Notes: generated by a model not told the origin, from the letters alone. A stretch of 64,000 nucleotides of DNA from Hyphomicrobiales bacterium (GCA_016713235.1 JADJPN010000004.1:310001-374000); one strand, 5' to 3'; positions 34,812 to 44,492 are shown, counted from the first letter of the stretch. Program-made: numbers and translations.

Positions 34812-35834
34812 TCAGGCTGCTTTCTTTTCCTGATCGTTCGACCACTGACCCAGCGACGCAAGGCCGTTCATCTTCGCGCGATGCGCGAAGGCGGCCTGTG
34901 CGGCAGCGACATTCGCTGCCTTTCCGCTCCAGGCCTTCTGCGGCGCCGCCTGCAAGGCGCGGCCATAAGAGAAGGTGAGCTTCCAGGGCAGGTTGCCGAT
35001 CTTGTTCATGGCGTCGAGATGCGCGGTCGCTTCCTCGTCGCTCTGGCCGCCGGAGAGGAACGCGATGCCGGGCACTGCGCCCGGCACGCAGGCTTTGAGC
35101 ATCTTCACGGTCTTCTCGGCGACTTCCTGCACGCTCGCGCGCTTGCCCGCCTTCTTGCCGCTGATCGCCATGTTCGGCTTCAGCACGATGCCTTCGAGCG
35201 GTACGCGCTGGAAATAGAGCTGCTGGAATGTTTCCTTCAGCACCCATTCGGTCGCTTCGTAGCAGCGGTCGATCGAATGATCGCCGTCCATGAGCACTTC
35301 CGGCTCCACGATCGGTACGATCTGCGCGGCCTGGCAGAGTGCCGCGTAACGCGCGAGCGCGTGCGCGTTCGTCATGATCGCCGTATGCGAAGGAATGCCC
35401 GGCGCGATGTCGATGACTGCGCGCCACTTCGCGAAACGTGCACCCTGTTCGTAATATTTCGGCAGGCGATCCGCGAGCTTGTCGAGGCCGATGGTGATCA
35501 GTTCGCCCGGGCAGTTCGGCAAAGGCTTGGTGCCTTCGTCGACCTTGATGCCGGGGATGGCGCCGGCCTTCTTGATGACGTCGACCAGCGGCGTGCCGTC
35601 CTTGGCTTTCTGCCAGATCGTCTCGTCGTACAGGATGACGCCGGAAATCGACTTCATGGCGTCAGTGGAGCGGAACATCATCTCGCGGTAGTCGCGGCGA
35701 TTGTCTTCCGTGCTTTCGACGCCGATGCCGTCGAAGCGCTTTTTAATCGTGCCCGAGGATTCGTCGGCGGCGAGAATGCCTCGGCCCGGCGCGACCATCG
35801 CTTCGGCGATCTTGTTCAGTTCGGCGAGATTCAT
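34812..35834 (-). CDS. fba: Fructose-bisphosphate aldolase, class I
   Basis: A 340-residue Schiff-base aldolase: GRGILAADESSGTIKKRF, VLKPNM with the lysine that forms the imine, and GIAFLSGGQSDEEA. It splits or makes fructose 1,6-bisphosphate without metal. It is the last gene of a reverse-strand cluster tkt-gap-pgk-fba, a glycolysis and carbon-fixation-type set. Confidence 0.95.
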   Translation of the reverse strand: MNLAELNKIAEAMVAPGRGILAADESSGTIKKRFDGIGVESTEDNRRDYREMMFRSTDAMKSISGVILYDETIWQKAKDGTPLVDVIKKAGAIPGIKVDEGTKPLPNCPGELITIGLDKLADRLPKYYEQGARFAKWRAVIDIAPGIPSHTAIMTNAHALARYAALCQAAQIVPIVEPEVLMDGDHSIDRCYEATEWVLKETFQQLYFQRVPLEGIVLKPNMAISGKKAGKRASVQEVAEKTVKMLKACVPGAVPGIAFLSGGQSDEEATAHLDAMNKIGNLPWKLTFSYGRALQAAPQKAWSGKAANVAAAQAAFAHRAKMNGLASLGQWSNDQEKKAA

Positions 35835-35868
35835 CGTTCTCTCCCTGCAATCTCGAATTATTTTACGG

Positions 35869-37062
35869 CTACTTTACCCGAAGCGCCTCGACGCCGGGAA
35901 GCGGCTTGCCCTCAAGCCATTCCAGAAAAGCGCCGCCGGCGGTGGATACATAAGTGAAGCGGTCGGCCGCTCCCGCGTGTTCGAGTGCCGCGACCGTATC
36001 GCCGCCGCCCGCAACCGAACGTAGCTTGCCCGCCTCGGTAAGTTCGGCCGCGGCTTCCGCCACTTCATTGGTGCCGACATCGAACGGCTCCATCTCGAAG
36101 GCGCCGAAGGGGCCGTTCCAGACCAGCGTCTTGGAGGCGGCGAGTGCGGCAATGACATGGCCGATACTGGCCCGGCCGATGTCGAGGATCATGTCGTCGT
36201 TGCCGACCTTATCCGTGGCGACAACCTTGGAAGGCGAGCGCGCCTTGAATTCTCCGGCGACCACGACATCGACCGGGAGAATGATCTCGCAATTGCTGGA
36301 CTTTGCTTTCGCGAGAATATCGCGCGCGGTGTCGAGCAGGTCTTTTTCGACCAGCGATTTTCCGACCGGCTCGCCTTGGGCCGCGAGAAACGTATTGGCC
36401 ATGGCGCCGCCGATTGCGAGCTTGTCGACCTTGGCGAGCAGGTTGCCGAGCAACGCCAGCTTCGTCGAAATCTTTGCGCCGCCTACGACCGCCATCACTG
36501 GACGCTCGGGCTTCTCCAGCGCGCTTTGCAGCGCTTCGAGTTCGGCCTGCAGTGCGCGGCCTGCGAAGGCGGGCATCTTGTGCGCAAGGCCTTCGGTCGA
36601 AGCGTGAGCGCGATGCGCGGCGGAGAAAGCGTCGTGGACGTAAATGTCGCCGTGCTTTGCGAGCGCGGCCACGAAATCCGGCTCGTTCTTTTCTTCGCCT
36701 TTATGGAAGCGGGTGTTTTCGCGCACGAGAACCTGCCCGGCCTGCAAAACCGAAACCGCCCTTTCGGCGTCTGCGCCGATGCAATCCGGCGCGAACAGCA
36801 CCGTTTTGCCGAGCGCGGTTGCGAGCACGCTCACGAGCGGCTCGAGCGACTGGGATTTGTCGACGCCTTTCGGGCGGCCGAAATGCGAGAGCAAAATGAC
36901 TTTCGCGTCCTTGTCGGAGAGTTCGCGGATCGTGGGGAGGATGCGCTCGATCCGGGTCATGTCGCTGACGCGGCCGTTCTCCATTGGCACGTTGAGATCG
37001 ACGCGCACGAGAACGCGCTTATTCTTTACGTCGGCTTGGTCGAGGGTTTTGAAGGAAGGCAT
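35869..37062 (-). CDS. pgk: Phosphoglycerate kinase
   Basis: A 397-residue two-domain kinase: RVLVRVDLNVPMENGRV, LLSHFGRPKG, GGAKISTKLALLGNLL, and the nucleotide-binding VAGGGDTVAAL near the C-terminus. It interconverts 1,3-bisphosphoglycerate and 3-phosphoglycerate with ADP/ATP. A GTG at 37065 directly before the ATG could also be used. It stands between the gap-linked small membrane peptide and fba. Confidence 0.96.
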   Translation of the reverse strand: MPSFKTLDQADVKNKRVLVRVDLNVPMENGRVSDMTRIERILPTIRELSDKDAKVILLSHFGRPKGVDKSQSLEPLVSVLATALGKTVLFAPDCIGADAERAVSVLQAGQVLVRENTRFHKGEEKNEPDFVAALAKHGDIYVHDAFSAAHRAHASTEGLAHKMPAFAGRALQAELEALQSALEKPERPVMAVVGGAKISTKLALLGNLLAKVDKLAIGGAMANTFLAAQGEPVGKSLVEKDLLDTARDILAKAKSSNCEIILPVDVVVAGEFKARSPSKVVATDKVGNDDMILDIGRASIGHVIAALAASKTLVWNGPFGAFEMEPFDVGTNEVAEAAAELTEAGKLRSVAGGGDTVAALEHAGAADRFTYVSTAGGAFLEWLEGKPLPGVEALRVK

Positions 37063-37084
37063 CACGCTGCAATCGAGAAGTTAG

Positions 37085-37117
37085 AAAGAAAAACGGGACT
37101 CACTTTTGTGAGTCCCG
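37085..37117 (-). terminator. Hairpin terminator or attenuator between gap and pgk
   Basis: CGGGACTCAC (37094-37103) and GTGAGTCCCG (37108-37117) form a perfect 10-base stem with a four-base loop. Read on the reverse strand it is followed by TTTTTCTTTC. It overlaps the 3' end of the 34-residue peptide gene and would reduce read-through from gap into pgk. Confidence 0.8.
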
Positions 37118-37203
37118 CTTGGACCAGAAATACAGCGAGACTGCTGCCATGCCCGCGAAGAAAAAGAGAAGCCGATGGTTGCCAGTACAGTCTGCAGTTC
37201 CAT
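37100..37203 (-). CDS. 34-residue single-helix membrane peptide, frameshifted as sequenced
   Basis: The ATG at 37203 is three bases after the gap stop codon and uses a site inside the end of gap. Reading MELQTVLATIGF the frame then breaks; adding one C in GGCTTCTCTT (to give GGC TTC CTC TTT) restores a 34-residue peptide whose middle is strongly hydrophobic (FFFAGMAAVSLYFW) and whose tail is basic (SKRDSQK), ending TGA at 37100. It looks like a one-helix membrane protein. No family is recognised. Too short to be found by most gene callers. Confidence 0.5.
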
Positions 37204-37206
37204 CGC

Positions 37207-38214
37207 TTATCCCAGCTTGCCCATCGCGACCGCCGTATCAGACATGCGGTTCGAGAAGCCCCATTCGTTGTCGTACCAGCAAAGTACGCGCACGAGGGTG
37301 CCTTCCATGACCTTGGTCTGGTCGAGATGGAAGATCGACGAGTGCGGATCGTGGTTGAAGTCGATCGAGACGTTCGGCTGATCGGTGAAGCCGAGGATGC
37401 CTTTAAGCTGCTGGGAAGCGGCGCGCTTCACGGCTTCGTTGATTTCTTCCTTGGTCGTCGACTTCTTCGCGACAAACTTGAAATCGACCACCGAGACGTT
37501 CGGCGTCGGCACGCGGATCGAGACGCCGTCGAGCTTGCCGTTGAGTTCCGGCAGCACGAGGCCGACCGCTTTCGCGGCGCCGGTCGAGGTCGGGATCATC
37601 GAGAGCGCTGCTGCGCGCGCGCGATAGAGATCCTTGTGCATCGTATCCAGCGTCGGCTGGTCGCCGGTATAGGCGTGGATCGTGGTCATGAAGCCGGTCT
37701 CGATGCCGACGGTGTCGTTCAGAACCTTGGCGATCGGGGCCAGGCAGTTGGTGGTGCAGGATGCGTTCGAGACGATCTTGTGCTCGGGCTTCAGCTTGTC
37801 GTGGTTCACGCCATAGACGACCGTGAGGTCGGCATTGTCGGCGGGCGCGGAGACGAGCACGCGCTTGGCGCCGGCGGCGAGATGCGCGGACGCCTTGTCC
37901 TTCGCCGTGAAGATGCCGGTGCATTCGAGCGCGATGTCGACGCCGAGATCCTTGTGCGGGAGCTTCGAAGGGTCCTTTTCGGCGGTGACTTTGATCGGGC
38001 CCGCGCCGACGTCGATCGTGTCGCCGCTGACCTTCACTTCGCCATTGAAACGGCCATGCACGCTATCGAAGCGGAACAAATGCGCGTTGGTCTCGACCGG
38101 GCCGAGATCGTTGATCGCGACAACCTGAATGTCCTTGCGGCCGTTCTCCGCGATCGCGCGCAGAACATTGCGGCCAATGCGGCCGAACCCATTGATAGCA
38201 ACCCGTACAGCCAT
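37207..38214 (-). CDS. gap: Glyceraldehyde-3-phosphate dehydrogenase
   Basis: A 335-residue NAD-type GAPDH: INGFGRIGRNVLR at the N-terminus for the cofactor, the catalytic SNASCTTNCLAP loop, and ARAAALSMIPTSTGAAKAV. It is the second gene of the tkt-gap-pgk-fba cluster, 70 bases downstream of tkt. Confidence 0.96.
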   Translation of the reverse strand: MAVRVAINGFGRIGRNVLRAIAENGRKDIQVVAINDLGPVETNAHLFRFDSVHGRFNGEVKVSGDTIDVGAGPIKVTAEKDPSKLPHKDLGVDIALECTGIFTAKDKASAHLAAGAKRVLVSAPADNADLTVVYGVNHDKLKPEHKIVSNASCTTNCLAPIAKVLNDTVGIETGFMTTIHAYTGDQPTLDTMHKDLYRARAAALSMIPTSTGAAKAVGLVLPELNGKLDGVSIRVPTPNVSVVDFKFVAKKSTTKEEINEAVKRAASQQLKGILGFTDQPNVSIDFNHDPHSSIFHLDQTKVMEGTLVRVLCWYDNEWGFSNRMSDTAVAMGKLG

Positions 38215-38284
38215 GTCTTTCCTCGTCCTCTATTCTGCGCGTGATCTTATCCGAAAGCCGGTATCCGCTTTTCGGGATCAGGCG

Positions 38285-40295
38285 CTAGTGCGCGGCGGAT
38301 TTCTTCGCCGCGGCTCGCGTGGGCAACGCCTTCGTTGCCGCTTCAACAATAGCGTCAGTGGTGATCCCAAAGCGCTTGTAAAGTTCTTTGTAAGGCGCGC
38401 TGGCGCCGAAGCCGTTCATGCCGACGAACAGGCCGCCGGAACCGATGATCTCATCCCAGCCCATGCGGATCGCAGCTTCGCAGGCCAGCTTCACCGGCGC
38501 ATTGCCGATGACGCGCTCGCGCACGCTTTCGGGCTGATCGAAGAAGAGGTCCATGCAGGGCACGGAGACGACGCGTGTCGGCACGCCTTGCTTCTCCAGT
38601 GCTGCTTGGGCCGCGATGCAGAGCGAAACTTCGGAGCCCGAAGCAAAAAGCGAAACCAGCGCGTCGCCGCTTGCGGGTGACAGCTCATAAGCGCCCTGCT
38701 TGCAGAGGTTGCCCTTTTCATTCTTCAGGCGAAGCGCCGGCAAGTTCTGGCGCGTGAGCGCGAGCACGCTCGGAGATTCTTCAAGCCGCAGGGCTGCGTC
38801 CCAGCATTCCGCGGTCTCGACCTGATCGGCCGGGCGGAACAGATACAGGTTCGGGATCGCGCGGAGCGAAGCGAGATGTTCGACCGGCTGATGCGTCGGG
38901 CCGTCTTCGCCGACGCCGATCGAGTCATGCGTCATCACATGAATGACACGCGTGCCCATAAGGGCGGCGAGGCGCAGCGACGGGCGGCAGTAATCGGCGA
39001 ATACGAGGAACGTGCCGGAGAACGGAATGACGCCGCCATGGAGCGCCATGCCGTTCATCGCGGCGGCCATGCCGTGCTCGCGAATACCCCAGTTAATAAA
39101 GTGACCGGCGAAATTGTCGCTGGACACCGCCTTCATCGCCTTGGTGCGGGTGTTGTTCGAGCCGGTGAGGTCGGCGGAACCGCCGATCATTTCCGGCGCG
39201 ACCGCGCAAATCGCTTCGAGCGTATTTTCGGACGCCTTGCGGGTCGCGATCTCCGGCTTCTCGGCGACCGCTTTTTCCTTCAGCGCTTCGATCGCGGCGC
39301 CAAGGCCGTTCGGCAGCTTGCCGTGCAGGCGGCGTTCGAATTCAGCCTTCTTCGACGAATCTTCAACGCGCGTTTTCCATGCCGCGCGGGCGTCGGTGCT
39401 GCGCGATCCCGACTTGCGCCAGGATTCCAGAATCTCCGCCGGAATTTCGAACGGGCCGTAACTCCAGTTGAGGTTCTTGCGCGCGCCTTCGATTTCTTTT
39501 TCGCCGAGCGGCGAGCCGTGCGCGCCGGCGGTATCGACCTTGGTCGGTGCGCCGTAGCCGATATGTGTCTTGCACGCGATCAGGGTCGGGCGATCCGACT
39601 TCTGCGCGTCCAGAATTGCCTTCTCGATCGCGACCGGATCGTGCCCGTCGATGCGGAGCGCGTTCCAGCCGGACGCCTTGAAGCGCGCAACCTGATCGGT
39701 GGAATCCGAGAGCGAAATCTTGCCGTCGATGGAAATGCCGTTGTCGTCGAACAGCACGATCAGCTTCTTCAACTTGAGATGGCCGGCGAAGTGCGAGCGC
39801 TTCCTGGCTGATGCCTTCCATGAGATCGCCGTCGGAGGCGAGCACATAAGTAAAGTGATCGACGAGATCGTCGCCGAATTCGGCATTCAGGAGACGCTCG
39901 GCGAGCGCCATGCCGACAGCATTGGCGAGACCCTGGCCGAGCGGGCCGGTCGTGGTCTCGATGCCGCGGGTGATGAAGTTTTCCGGGTGTCCCGGCGTCT
40001 TCGAATCGAGCTGCCGGAAGCGCTTGATCTCCTCCAGCGTCACGTCGTCGTGGCCGGTGAGGTACAGGAGCGCATAGAGCAGCATCGAGCCGTGGCCAGC
40101 GGACAGCACGAAGCGGTCGCGGTCCGGCCAGTCGGTGGCCTTGGGGTCGAATTTCAGGAATTTCGTGAAGAGGACAGTCGCAATGTCCGCGGCGCCCATC
40201 GGCAGGCCGGGATGGCCGGATTTTGCCGCTTCGACTGCGTCCATCGCGAGCGCGCGAATGGCGTTTGCCAAACGATCATGCTGCTCGCGGCTCAT
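38285..40295 (-). CDS. tkt: Transketolase, frameshifted as sequenced
   Basis: The N-terminal part (ATG 40295) carries the thiamine-diphosphate motif SDGDLMEGIS and HGSMLLYALLYLTG; the rest (frame of KLKKLIVLFDDNGISIDG) contains the pyrimidine-binding and C-terminal domains (SVGEDGPTHQPVEHLASLR). The two frames meet near 39788, where one extra base separates ...EALAL from AGHLKLKKL. Removing it gives 669 residues, a normal transketolase. It exchanges two-carbon units between sugar phosphates. First gene of the gap-pgk-fba cluster and divergent from DUF4164/zapA. Confidence 0.9.
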
Positions 40296-40441
40296 CGCGT
40301 TTTCACCCTATTTTTGGGGGCGGGAAAAGACGGCGTTGCCATAGCACCCCAACCCCTTGTGTCAAAGTCGCAACGCGCGGTTGACGTGGGGATAAAGGGG
40401 CTCTTAACTGCGCGCTCGCGTTCGCGAATAGCGGCGGGCAA

Positions 40442-40735
40442 ATGCGGCAAGCGGCAGAACAATCGGCAGTGCTGGAAAAGGCAGGCAGACGGCTTTCGTC
40501 GGCGCTCGACTTGCTCGAGGCTGCGATCAATCGCCGCCGCGAGAGCGACCGCCAGCGCGGCGAGCTCGAGGCCCAGATTCAGGCTTTCGGTTCCGACCGC
40601 TCACGGCTGGCCGGGGAGCTCGATCACGCCCGCGCCAATATTTCCTCGCTGGAAGCGACCAACCGCGAAGTTGCGCAACGCCTGGATCAGGCCGTCGACA
40701 CGATCCGTGCCGTTCTCGAAGCGCAGGAGCGGTAA
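40442..40735 (+). CDS. DUF4164 family coiled-coil protein
   Basis: A 97-residue highly charged helical protein with a continuous coiled coil (about residues 5-90), matching the DUF4164 pattern found next to zapA in Hyphomicrobiales. Its stop is three bases before the zapA ATG, so the two are co-expressed; a role near the division machinery is likely but unproven. Confidence 0.8.
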   Translation: MRQAAEQSAVLEKAGRRLSSALDLLEAAINRRRESDRQRGELEAQIQAFGSDRSRLAGELDHARANISSLEATNREVAQRLDQAVDTIRAVLEAQER

Positions 40736-40738
40736 GCG

Positions 40739-41122
40739 ATGGCTGAGGTTTCCGTCACCATAAACGGCCGCGTTTACCGCATGGCCTGCGATCCGGGGCA
40801 GGAAGATCATCTCGCGCGGCTCGGGCGCGAACTGGACCAGCGCATTGCCCAGCTTCGCGAATCCTTCGGTGAGATCGGCGACACGCGGCTTGCCGCCATG
40901 GCCGCGATCATGGTTGCGGACGAACTTGCGGAACTGAAGCGGCGTCTGCGCAGCTCCGACCAGGAAATCCAGTCGCTGAAAGACGCGCGCGAGCGCGCGG
41001 CCCAGCGCAACGAGGAGAGCGAGCATGCGCTCGCCGATATTCTCGAAGAGACCGCCGAGCGCATCGAGCGGCTGGCGCAAGGCCTCAATAGCGGCCCGAA
41101 CGGCAGCGTTGCACTCGGTTGA
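40739..41122 (+). CDS. zapA: Cell division protein ZapA
   Basis: A 127-residue ZapA: the N-terminal globular part (VSVTINGRVYRMACDPGQEDHL) and the long coiled coil (ADELAELKRRLRSSDQEIQSL). ZapA bundles FtsZ filaments at the division site. It is followed by 6S RNA and the 5-formyltetrahydrofolate cyclo-ligase gene, the classical arrangement. Confidence 0.92.
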   Translation: MAEVSVTINGRVYRMACDPGQEDHLARLGRELDQRIAQLRESFGEIGDTRLAAMAAIMVADELAELKRRLRSSDQEIQSLKDARERAAQRNEESEHALADILEETAERIERLAQGLNSGPNGSVALG

Positions 41123-41164
41123 TCGGCCAGAAAGTCAAGACTAGCGCTGCGGCTTACTTCTACC

Positions 41165-41335
41165 TAGGTTGGATATCGCGGTGCTGCGGGATACGACAGA
41201 GAAGTATTCCCGGGGCCTTATCGATCTCAACGGGAGCTGTCCCTGATCTGGACCGTGGTCCTAGTCATATGGCGCCCACCTACTTCGTAGGTTTCCCGGG
41301 ATCGAATCTCTGACGGTCACTGCGGCCCGCACTTG
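41165..41335 (+). ncRNA. ssrS: 6S RNA
   Basis: The gap between zapA and the cyclo-ligase gene carries typical alphaproteobacterial 6S RNA pieces: the small hairpin ACCTACTTCGTAGGT (41278-41292) followed by TTCCCGGGATCGA, and a long-range pairing of GATCG segments. 6S RNA binds sigma-70 RNA polymerase in stationary phase. The exact ends are estimated; the location is diagnostic. Confidence 0.72.
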
Positions 41336-41342
41336 AATTCTT

Positions 41343-41924
41343 ATGCCTGTATCCATTCCTGAACAGAAACGCGCTTTGCGCAAAGAGATGGCGGCAAAGC
41401 GCGACGCGCTTTCCCCGATCTTCCGTAAGCAGATGTCGGAGAAAGTCGCGCAAGCCGATCTTCCATTCGGCGTGCCCGAAGGCGCGGTCGTCTCGGGCTG
41501 GTTTGCGATGGGCACCGAACTCAATCCCTATCCCTTGATGAAGCGTATCGCGGAAGAGGACGGCTCCTCGCTCGCGTTGCCTGCGATCGCGGATGGCGAG
41601 CTTGTCTTCCGCGCATGGGTTCCGGGGATGGAACTGAAGCGCGTCGGCTTCGGTCTGTCCGAGCCGGGACCGGAAGCGAAGGAAGTCGATCCCGACATTC
41701 TGTTGGTGCCGCTGCTTGCCTTCGATCTCAAAGGCTATCGGATCGGCTACGGCAAAGCCTTCTTCGATCGCGGCCTTGCGCGGCTGCGCGCCAAGAAAAA
41801 GATCATCGCCGTGGGCCTCGCTTTCGACGAGCAGTGCGTCGAGACGGTTCCGACCGAACCGCACGACGAGCGCCTCGATTATGTGATAACCGAAGAGGGC
41901 GTGCGGTTCTCTGCCGGAACTTGA
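41343..41924 (+). CDS. 5-formyltetrahydrofolate cyclo-ligase
   Basis: A 193-residue enzyme that turns 5-formyl-THF into 5,10-methenyl-THF with ATP. It shows the family motifs QKRALRKEMAAKRDAL at the start and VPLLAFDLKGYRIGYGKAFFDRGLARL near the C-terminus. It directly follows 6S RNA (E. coli ygfA context) and is followed after three bases by ymdB. Confidence 0.94.
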   Translation: MPVSIPEQKRALRKEMAAKRDALSPIFRKQMSEKVAQADLPFGVPEGAVVSGWFAMGTELNPYPLMKRIAEEDGSSLALPAIADGELVFRAWVPGMELKRVGFGLSEPGPEAKEVDPDILLVPLLAFDLKGYRIGYGKAFFDRGLARLRAKKKIIAVGLAFDEQCVETVPTEPHDERLDYVITEEGVRFSAGT

Positions 41925-41927
41925 TTG

Positions 41928-42746
41928 ATGCGTATTCTTTTTCTTGGTGACATCGTTGGACGTTCGGGGCGCATGGCCGTCGTCGACATCCTGCCGTCGC
42001 TGATTGAAGACTGGAAACTCGATTTCGTCGGCATCAATGGCGAGAATTCCGCGGGCGGCTTCGGCATCACCGAAGCGATCTATAACGAACTCGTGGATAA
42101 TGGCGCGGATGCGATCACGCTCGGCAATCATTCCTGGGATCAGCGCGAGGCGCTCGTCTTCATCGAGCGTGCACCGAAACTCATTCGCCCGCTGAATTAT
42201 CCGAAGGGCACGCCGGGCCGTGGTGCCGCAATGCTGGACGCGAAGAACGGCAAGCGCGTGCTTGTGATCAATGCGATGGGCCGCGTTTTCATGGAGCCGC
42301 TCGACGATCCGTTCGCGGCGATCGAGCGCGAACTCGAAGCCTGCCGCCTGCGCGAACACGCCGACGCCATCATCGTCGATTTCCACGCGGAAGCGACCAG
42401 CGAGAAACAGTCGCTCGGCTATCTCCTCGACGGTCGCATTTCGTTGCAGGTCGGCACCCATACGCATGCGCCGACTTCCGATCATCGCATTCTTCCTGGC
42501 GGCACTGCTTTCGTCTCCGACATCGGCATGTGTGGCGACTATGAAAGCGTGCTCGGCATGAACAAGGACGAGCCCACCCGCCGCTTCCAGACCAAGATTC
42601 CGTCGGGCCGCTTCGAGCCCGCGACCGGCGAGGCTACGGTATGCGGTCTTGCGGTGGAGACCGACGACGCGACGGGCTTGGCTATAAAGATCGCGCAGGT
42701 GCGCATCGGCGGGGTACTGGAAGAGGCGCGGCCGGGGTTCTGGTGA
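41928..42746 (+). CDS. YmdB-family metallophosphoesterase (TIGR00282)
   Basis: A 272-residue calcineurin-like phosphoesterase: FLGDIVGRSGR, GENSAGGFG, ITLGNHSWDQREA, and the paired histidines VGTHTHAPTSDHRILPGG. Bacillus YmdB is a cyclic nucleotide phosphodiesterase. A TTG immediately upstream is ignored in favour of the ATG at 41928. Overlaps the upstream operon by only a few bases. Confidence 0.88.
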   Translation: MRILFLGDIVGRSGRMAVVDILPSLIEDWKLDFVGINGENSAGGFGITEAIYNELVDNGADAITLGNHSWDQREALVFIERAPKLIRPLNYPKGTPGRGAAMLDAKNGKRVLVINAMGRVFMEPLDDPFAAIERELEACRLREHADAIIVDFHAEATSEKQSLGYLLDGRISLQVGTHTHAPTSDHRILPGGTAFVSDIGMCGDYESVLGMNKDEPTRRFQTKIPSGRFEPATGEATVCGLAVETDDATGLAIKIAQVRIGGVLEEARPGFW

Positions 42747-42751
42747 GTTTC

Positions 42752-42780
42752 CCCTCTCCCCGTAGAAACGGGGAGGGTTT
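42752..42780 (+). terminator. Weak terminator-like hairpin after ymdB
   Basis: CTCCCCGT (42757-42764) pairs with ACGGGGAG (42769-42776) around an AGAA loop, followed only by a short GGTTT. A T run is short, so it may only attenuate. Confidence 0.45.
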
Positions 42781-42849
42781 GCACGCAGAATTGCTTCCCT
42801 TCATTCGCGCCCTTGCTATAACCCCGCGAATTCGTTCAGGATTTATCTA

Positions 42850-43596
42850 ATGGCTGGCCATTCGCAATTTAAGAACATCATGCATCGGAAGGGCCGGCAG
42901 GACGCCGCCCGTTCCAAGTTGTTCGGCAAGCTCGCGCGCGAAATCACCGTGTCCGCCAAGATGGGATTGCCGGACCCGGCGATGAACGCGCGTCTGCGTG
43001 CGGCGATCATCGCGGCGCGCGCGGAAAACATGCCGAAGGACAATATCGAACGCGCGATCAAGAAGGCCGCTGGCGGCGAGGGCGAGAATTTCGAAAACGT
43101 CCGTTACGAGGGCTACGGTCCCGGCGGTGTTGCGCTGATCATCGAGGCGCTGACGGATAACCGCACGCGCACGGTCGGCGAAGTCCGCACGTACTTCACC
43201 AAGAGCGGCGGCGCGCTCGCCGAAACCGGCGCGGTTTCCTTCATGTTCAATCATGTCGGCGTCATCGAGTATGACGCGGCCAAGGCCGACGCCGATACCA
43301 TGCTGGAAGCCGGCATCGACGCCGGTGCGGACGATGTCGTTTCGTCGGATGCGGGTCATGAGATCGTGACCGCGACTGACAGCTTGAACGAAGTGCAGAA
43401 GGCGCTCGAAGCGAAATTCGGTGAGCCGAAGAAAAGCGGCTTGCTCTGGCGGCCGCAGAATACGATCGCGGTCGACGATGAAGCCGGCGAAAAGCTGATG
43501 AAGCTGGTCGAGAATCTCGAAGAGAACGACGACGTGCAGAACGTCTACGGCAACTTCGAAATTTCCGAATCGCTGATGGCAAAGCTTTCAGCGTGA
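42850..43596 (+). CDS. yebC: YebC/PmpR-family protein
   Basis: A 248-residue protein with the TACO1/YebC fold: AGHSQFKNIMHRKGRQDAAR at the start and NMPKDNIERAIKKA. Family members act as DNA-binding regulators or as translation factors at proline runs. The stop overlaps the next gene's GTG by four bases. Confidence 0.93.
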   Translation: MAGHSQFKNIMHRKGRQDAARSKLFGKLAREITVSAKMGLPDPAMNARLRAAIIAARAENMPKDNIERAIKKAAGGEGENFENVRYEGYGPGGVALIIEALTDNRTRTVGEVRTYFTKSGGALAETGAVSFMFNHVGVIEYDAAKADADTMLEAGIDAGADDVVSSDAGHEIVTATDSLNEVQKALEAKFGEPKKSGLLWRPQNTIAVDDEAGEKLMKLVENLEENDDVQNVYGNFEISESLMAKLSA

Positions 43597-44492
43597 GCAA
43601 CTCCCGCGCAGTCGGCTACCTCGCGGTTCTCTGTGCTGTTCTTATCTGGGGTGCGTGGATTGCATTCACGCGCTTTGCGGTGGTCGGGAATTTCACCCCG
43701 GCTTCGGTGGCGTTCCTGCGCACGGGAGTGCCTGCACTCATTCTGGCGCCGTTCGTGGTCCGCGCCGGCTTCTGGCCGAAGGGCCGCACCATTCCATTTC
43801 TGTTCTGCATTCTCGGCGCGGGGGCGCCGTTTTTGCTGATCGTGAGCAACGGCATGCGCTATGCGCAGACCGCCGATGTAGGTGCGCTGGTTCCCTGTAC
43901 GATGCCGTTGCTCGTGGCCGTGCTTTCCGTGCTGCTGTTCAAGGAAAAGCTCGGCTGGGCACGCACCTTCGGCTTTATTCTTTGTGCCGCAGGAATTGCA
44001 GCGATCGGCGGCAGGAGCATTCTCGCCGCGGCCGGCGACACTTCGTTCGGGCATGTTCTGCTGTTGGGCGGCGCCTTGTTCTGGGCCTGCTACGTGGTCG
44101 CGTTTCGTTTTGTCGGCTTCAGCGCTATCGAGATGGTGGCGGCGGTCAGTTTCTGGTCCGGTCTTGCGCTCCTGCCGTGGGGCCTGCCGCCGCTGATTCA
44201 CGCGGCCAGCAACGGCGAGCACTATCAGGTGCTGGTGCAGGTCGCGATTCAGAGCGTCGGTTCGGGCGTGATCGCCTACATTCTTTACAACATCGGTATC
44301 GAGCGTCTCGGCGCATCGCGGGCGGCGGCGTTCGTCGCGTTCGTGCCCGCGGTTGCGACATTGATCGCGATTCCCTTGTCGAACGAAATTCCCGACGCGG
44401 CTTCGATCTTCGGTGTGGTCACGACTGGGCTCGGCGTGCTGCTCGCGAGCGGTGTTCTCAACGAGATTTTATCGAAGAAACCGGTCGAATAG
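43593..44492 (+). CDS. DMT-family (EamA) transporter
   Basis: A 299-residue protein with ten hydrophobic helices in two EamA repeats (for example GYLAVLCAVLIWGAWIAFTRF and HVLLLGGALFWACYVVAFRF). Such proteins move small metabolites or drugs across the inner membrane; substrate unknown. The start GTG 43593 overlaps yebC. Its last 24 bases overlap the convergent TauE gene. Confidence 0.88.
   Translation: MSNSRAVGYLAVLCAVLIWGAWIAFTRFAVVGNFTPASVAFLRTGVPALILAPFVVRAGFWPKGRTIPFLFCILGAGAPFLLIVSNGMRYAQTADVGALVPCTMPLLVAVLSVLLFKEKLGWARTFGFILCAAGIAAIGGRSILAAAGDTSFGHVLLLGGALFWACYVVAFRFVGFSAIEMVAAVSFWSGLALLPWGLPPLIHAASNGEHYQVLVQVAIQSVGSGVIAYILYNIGIERLGASRAAAFVAFVPAVATLIAIPLSNEIPDAASIFGVVTTGLGVLLASGVLNEILSKKPVE

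Noticed and set aside
36157..38244. A 695-codon open frame on the forward strand
   Set aside because: It is the mirror image of pgk and gap and has no recognisable domain; codon content is that of an antisense shadow.
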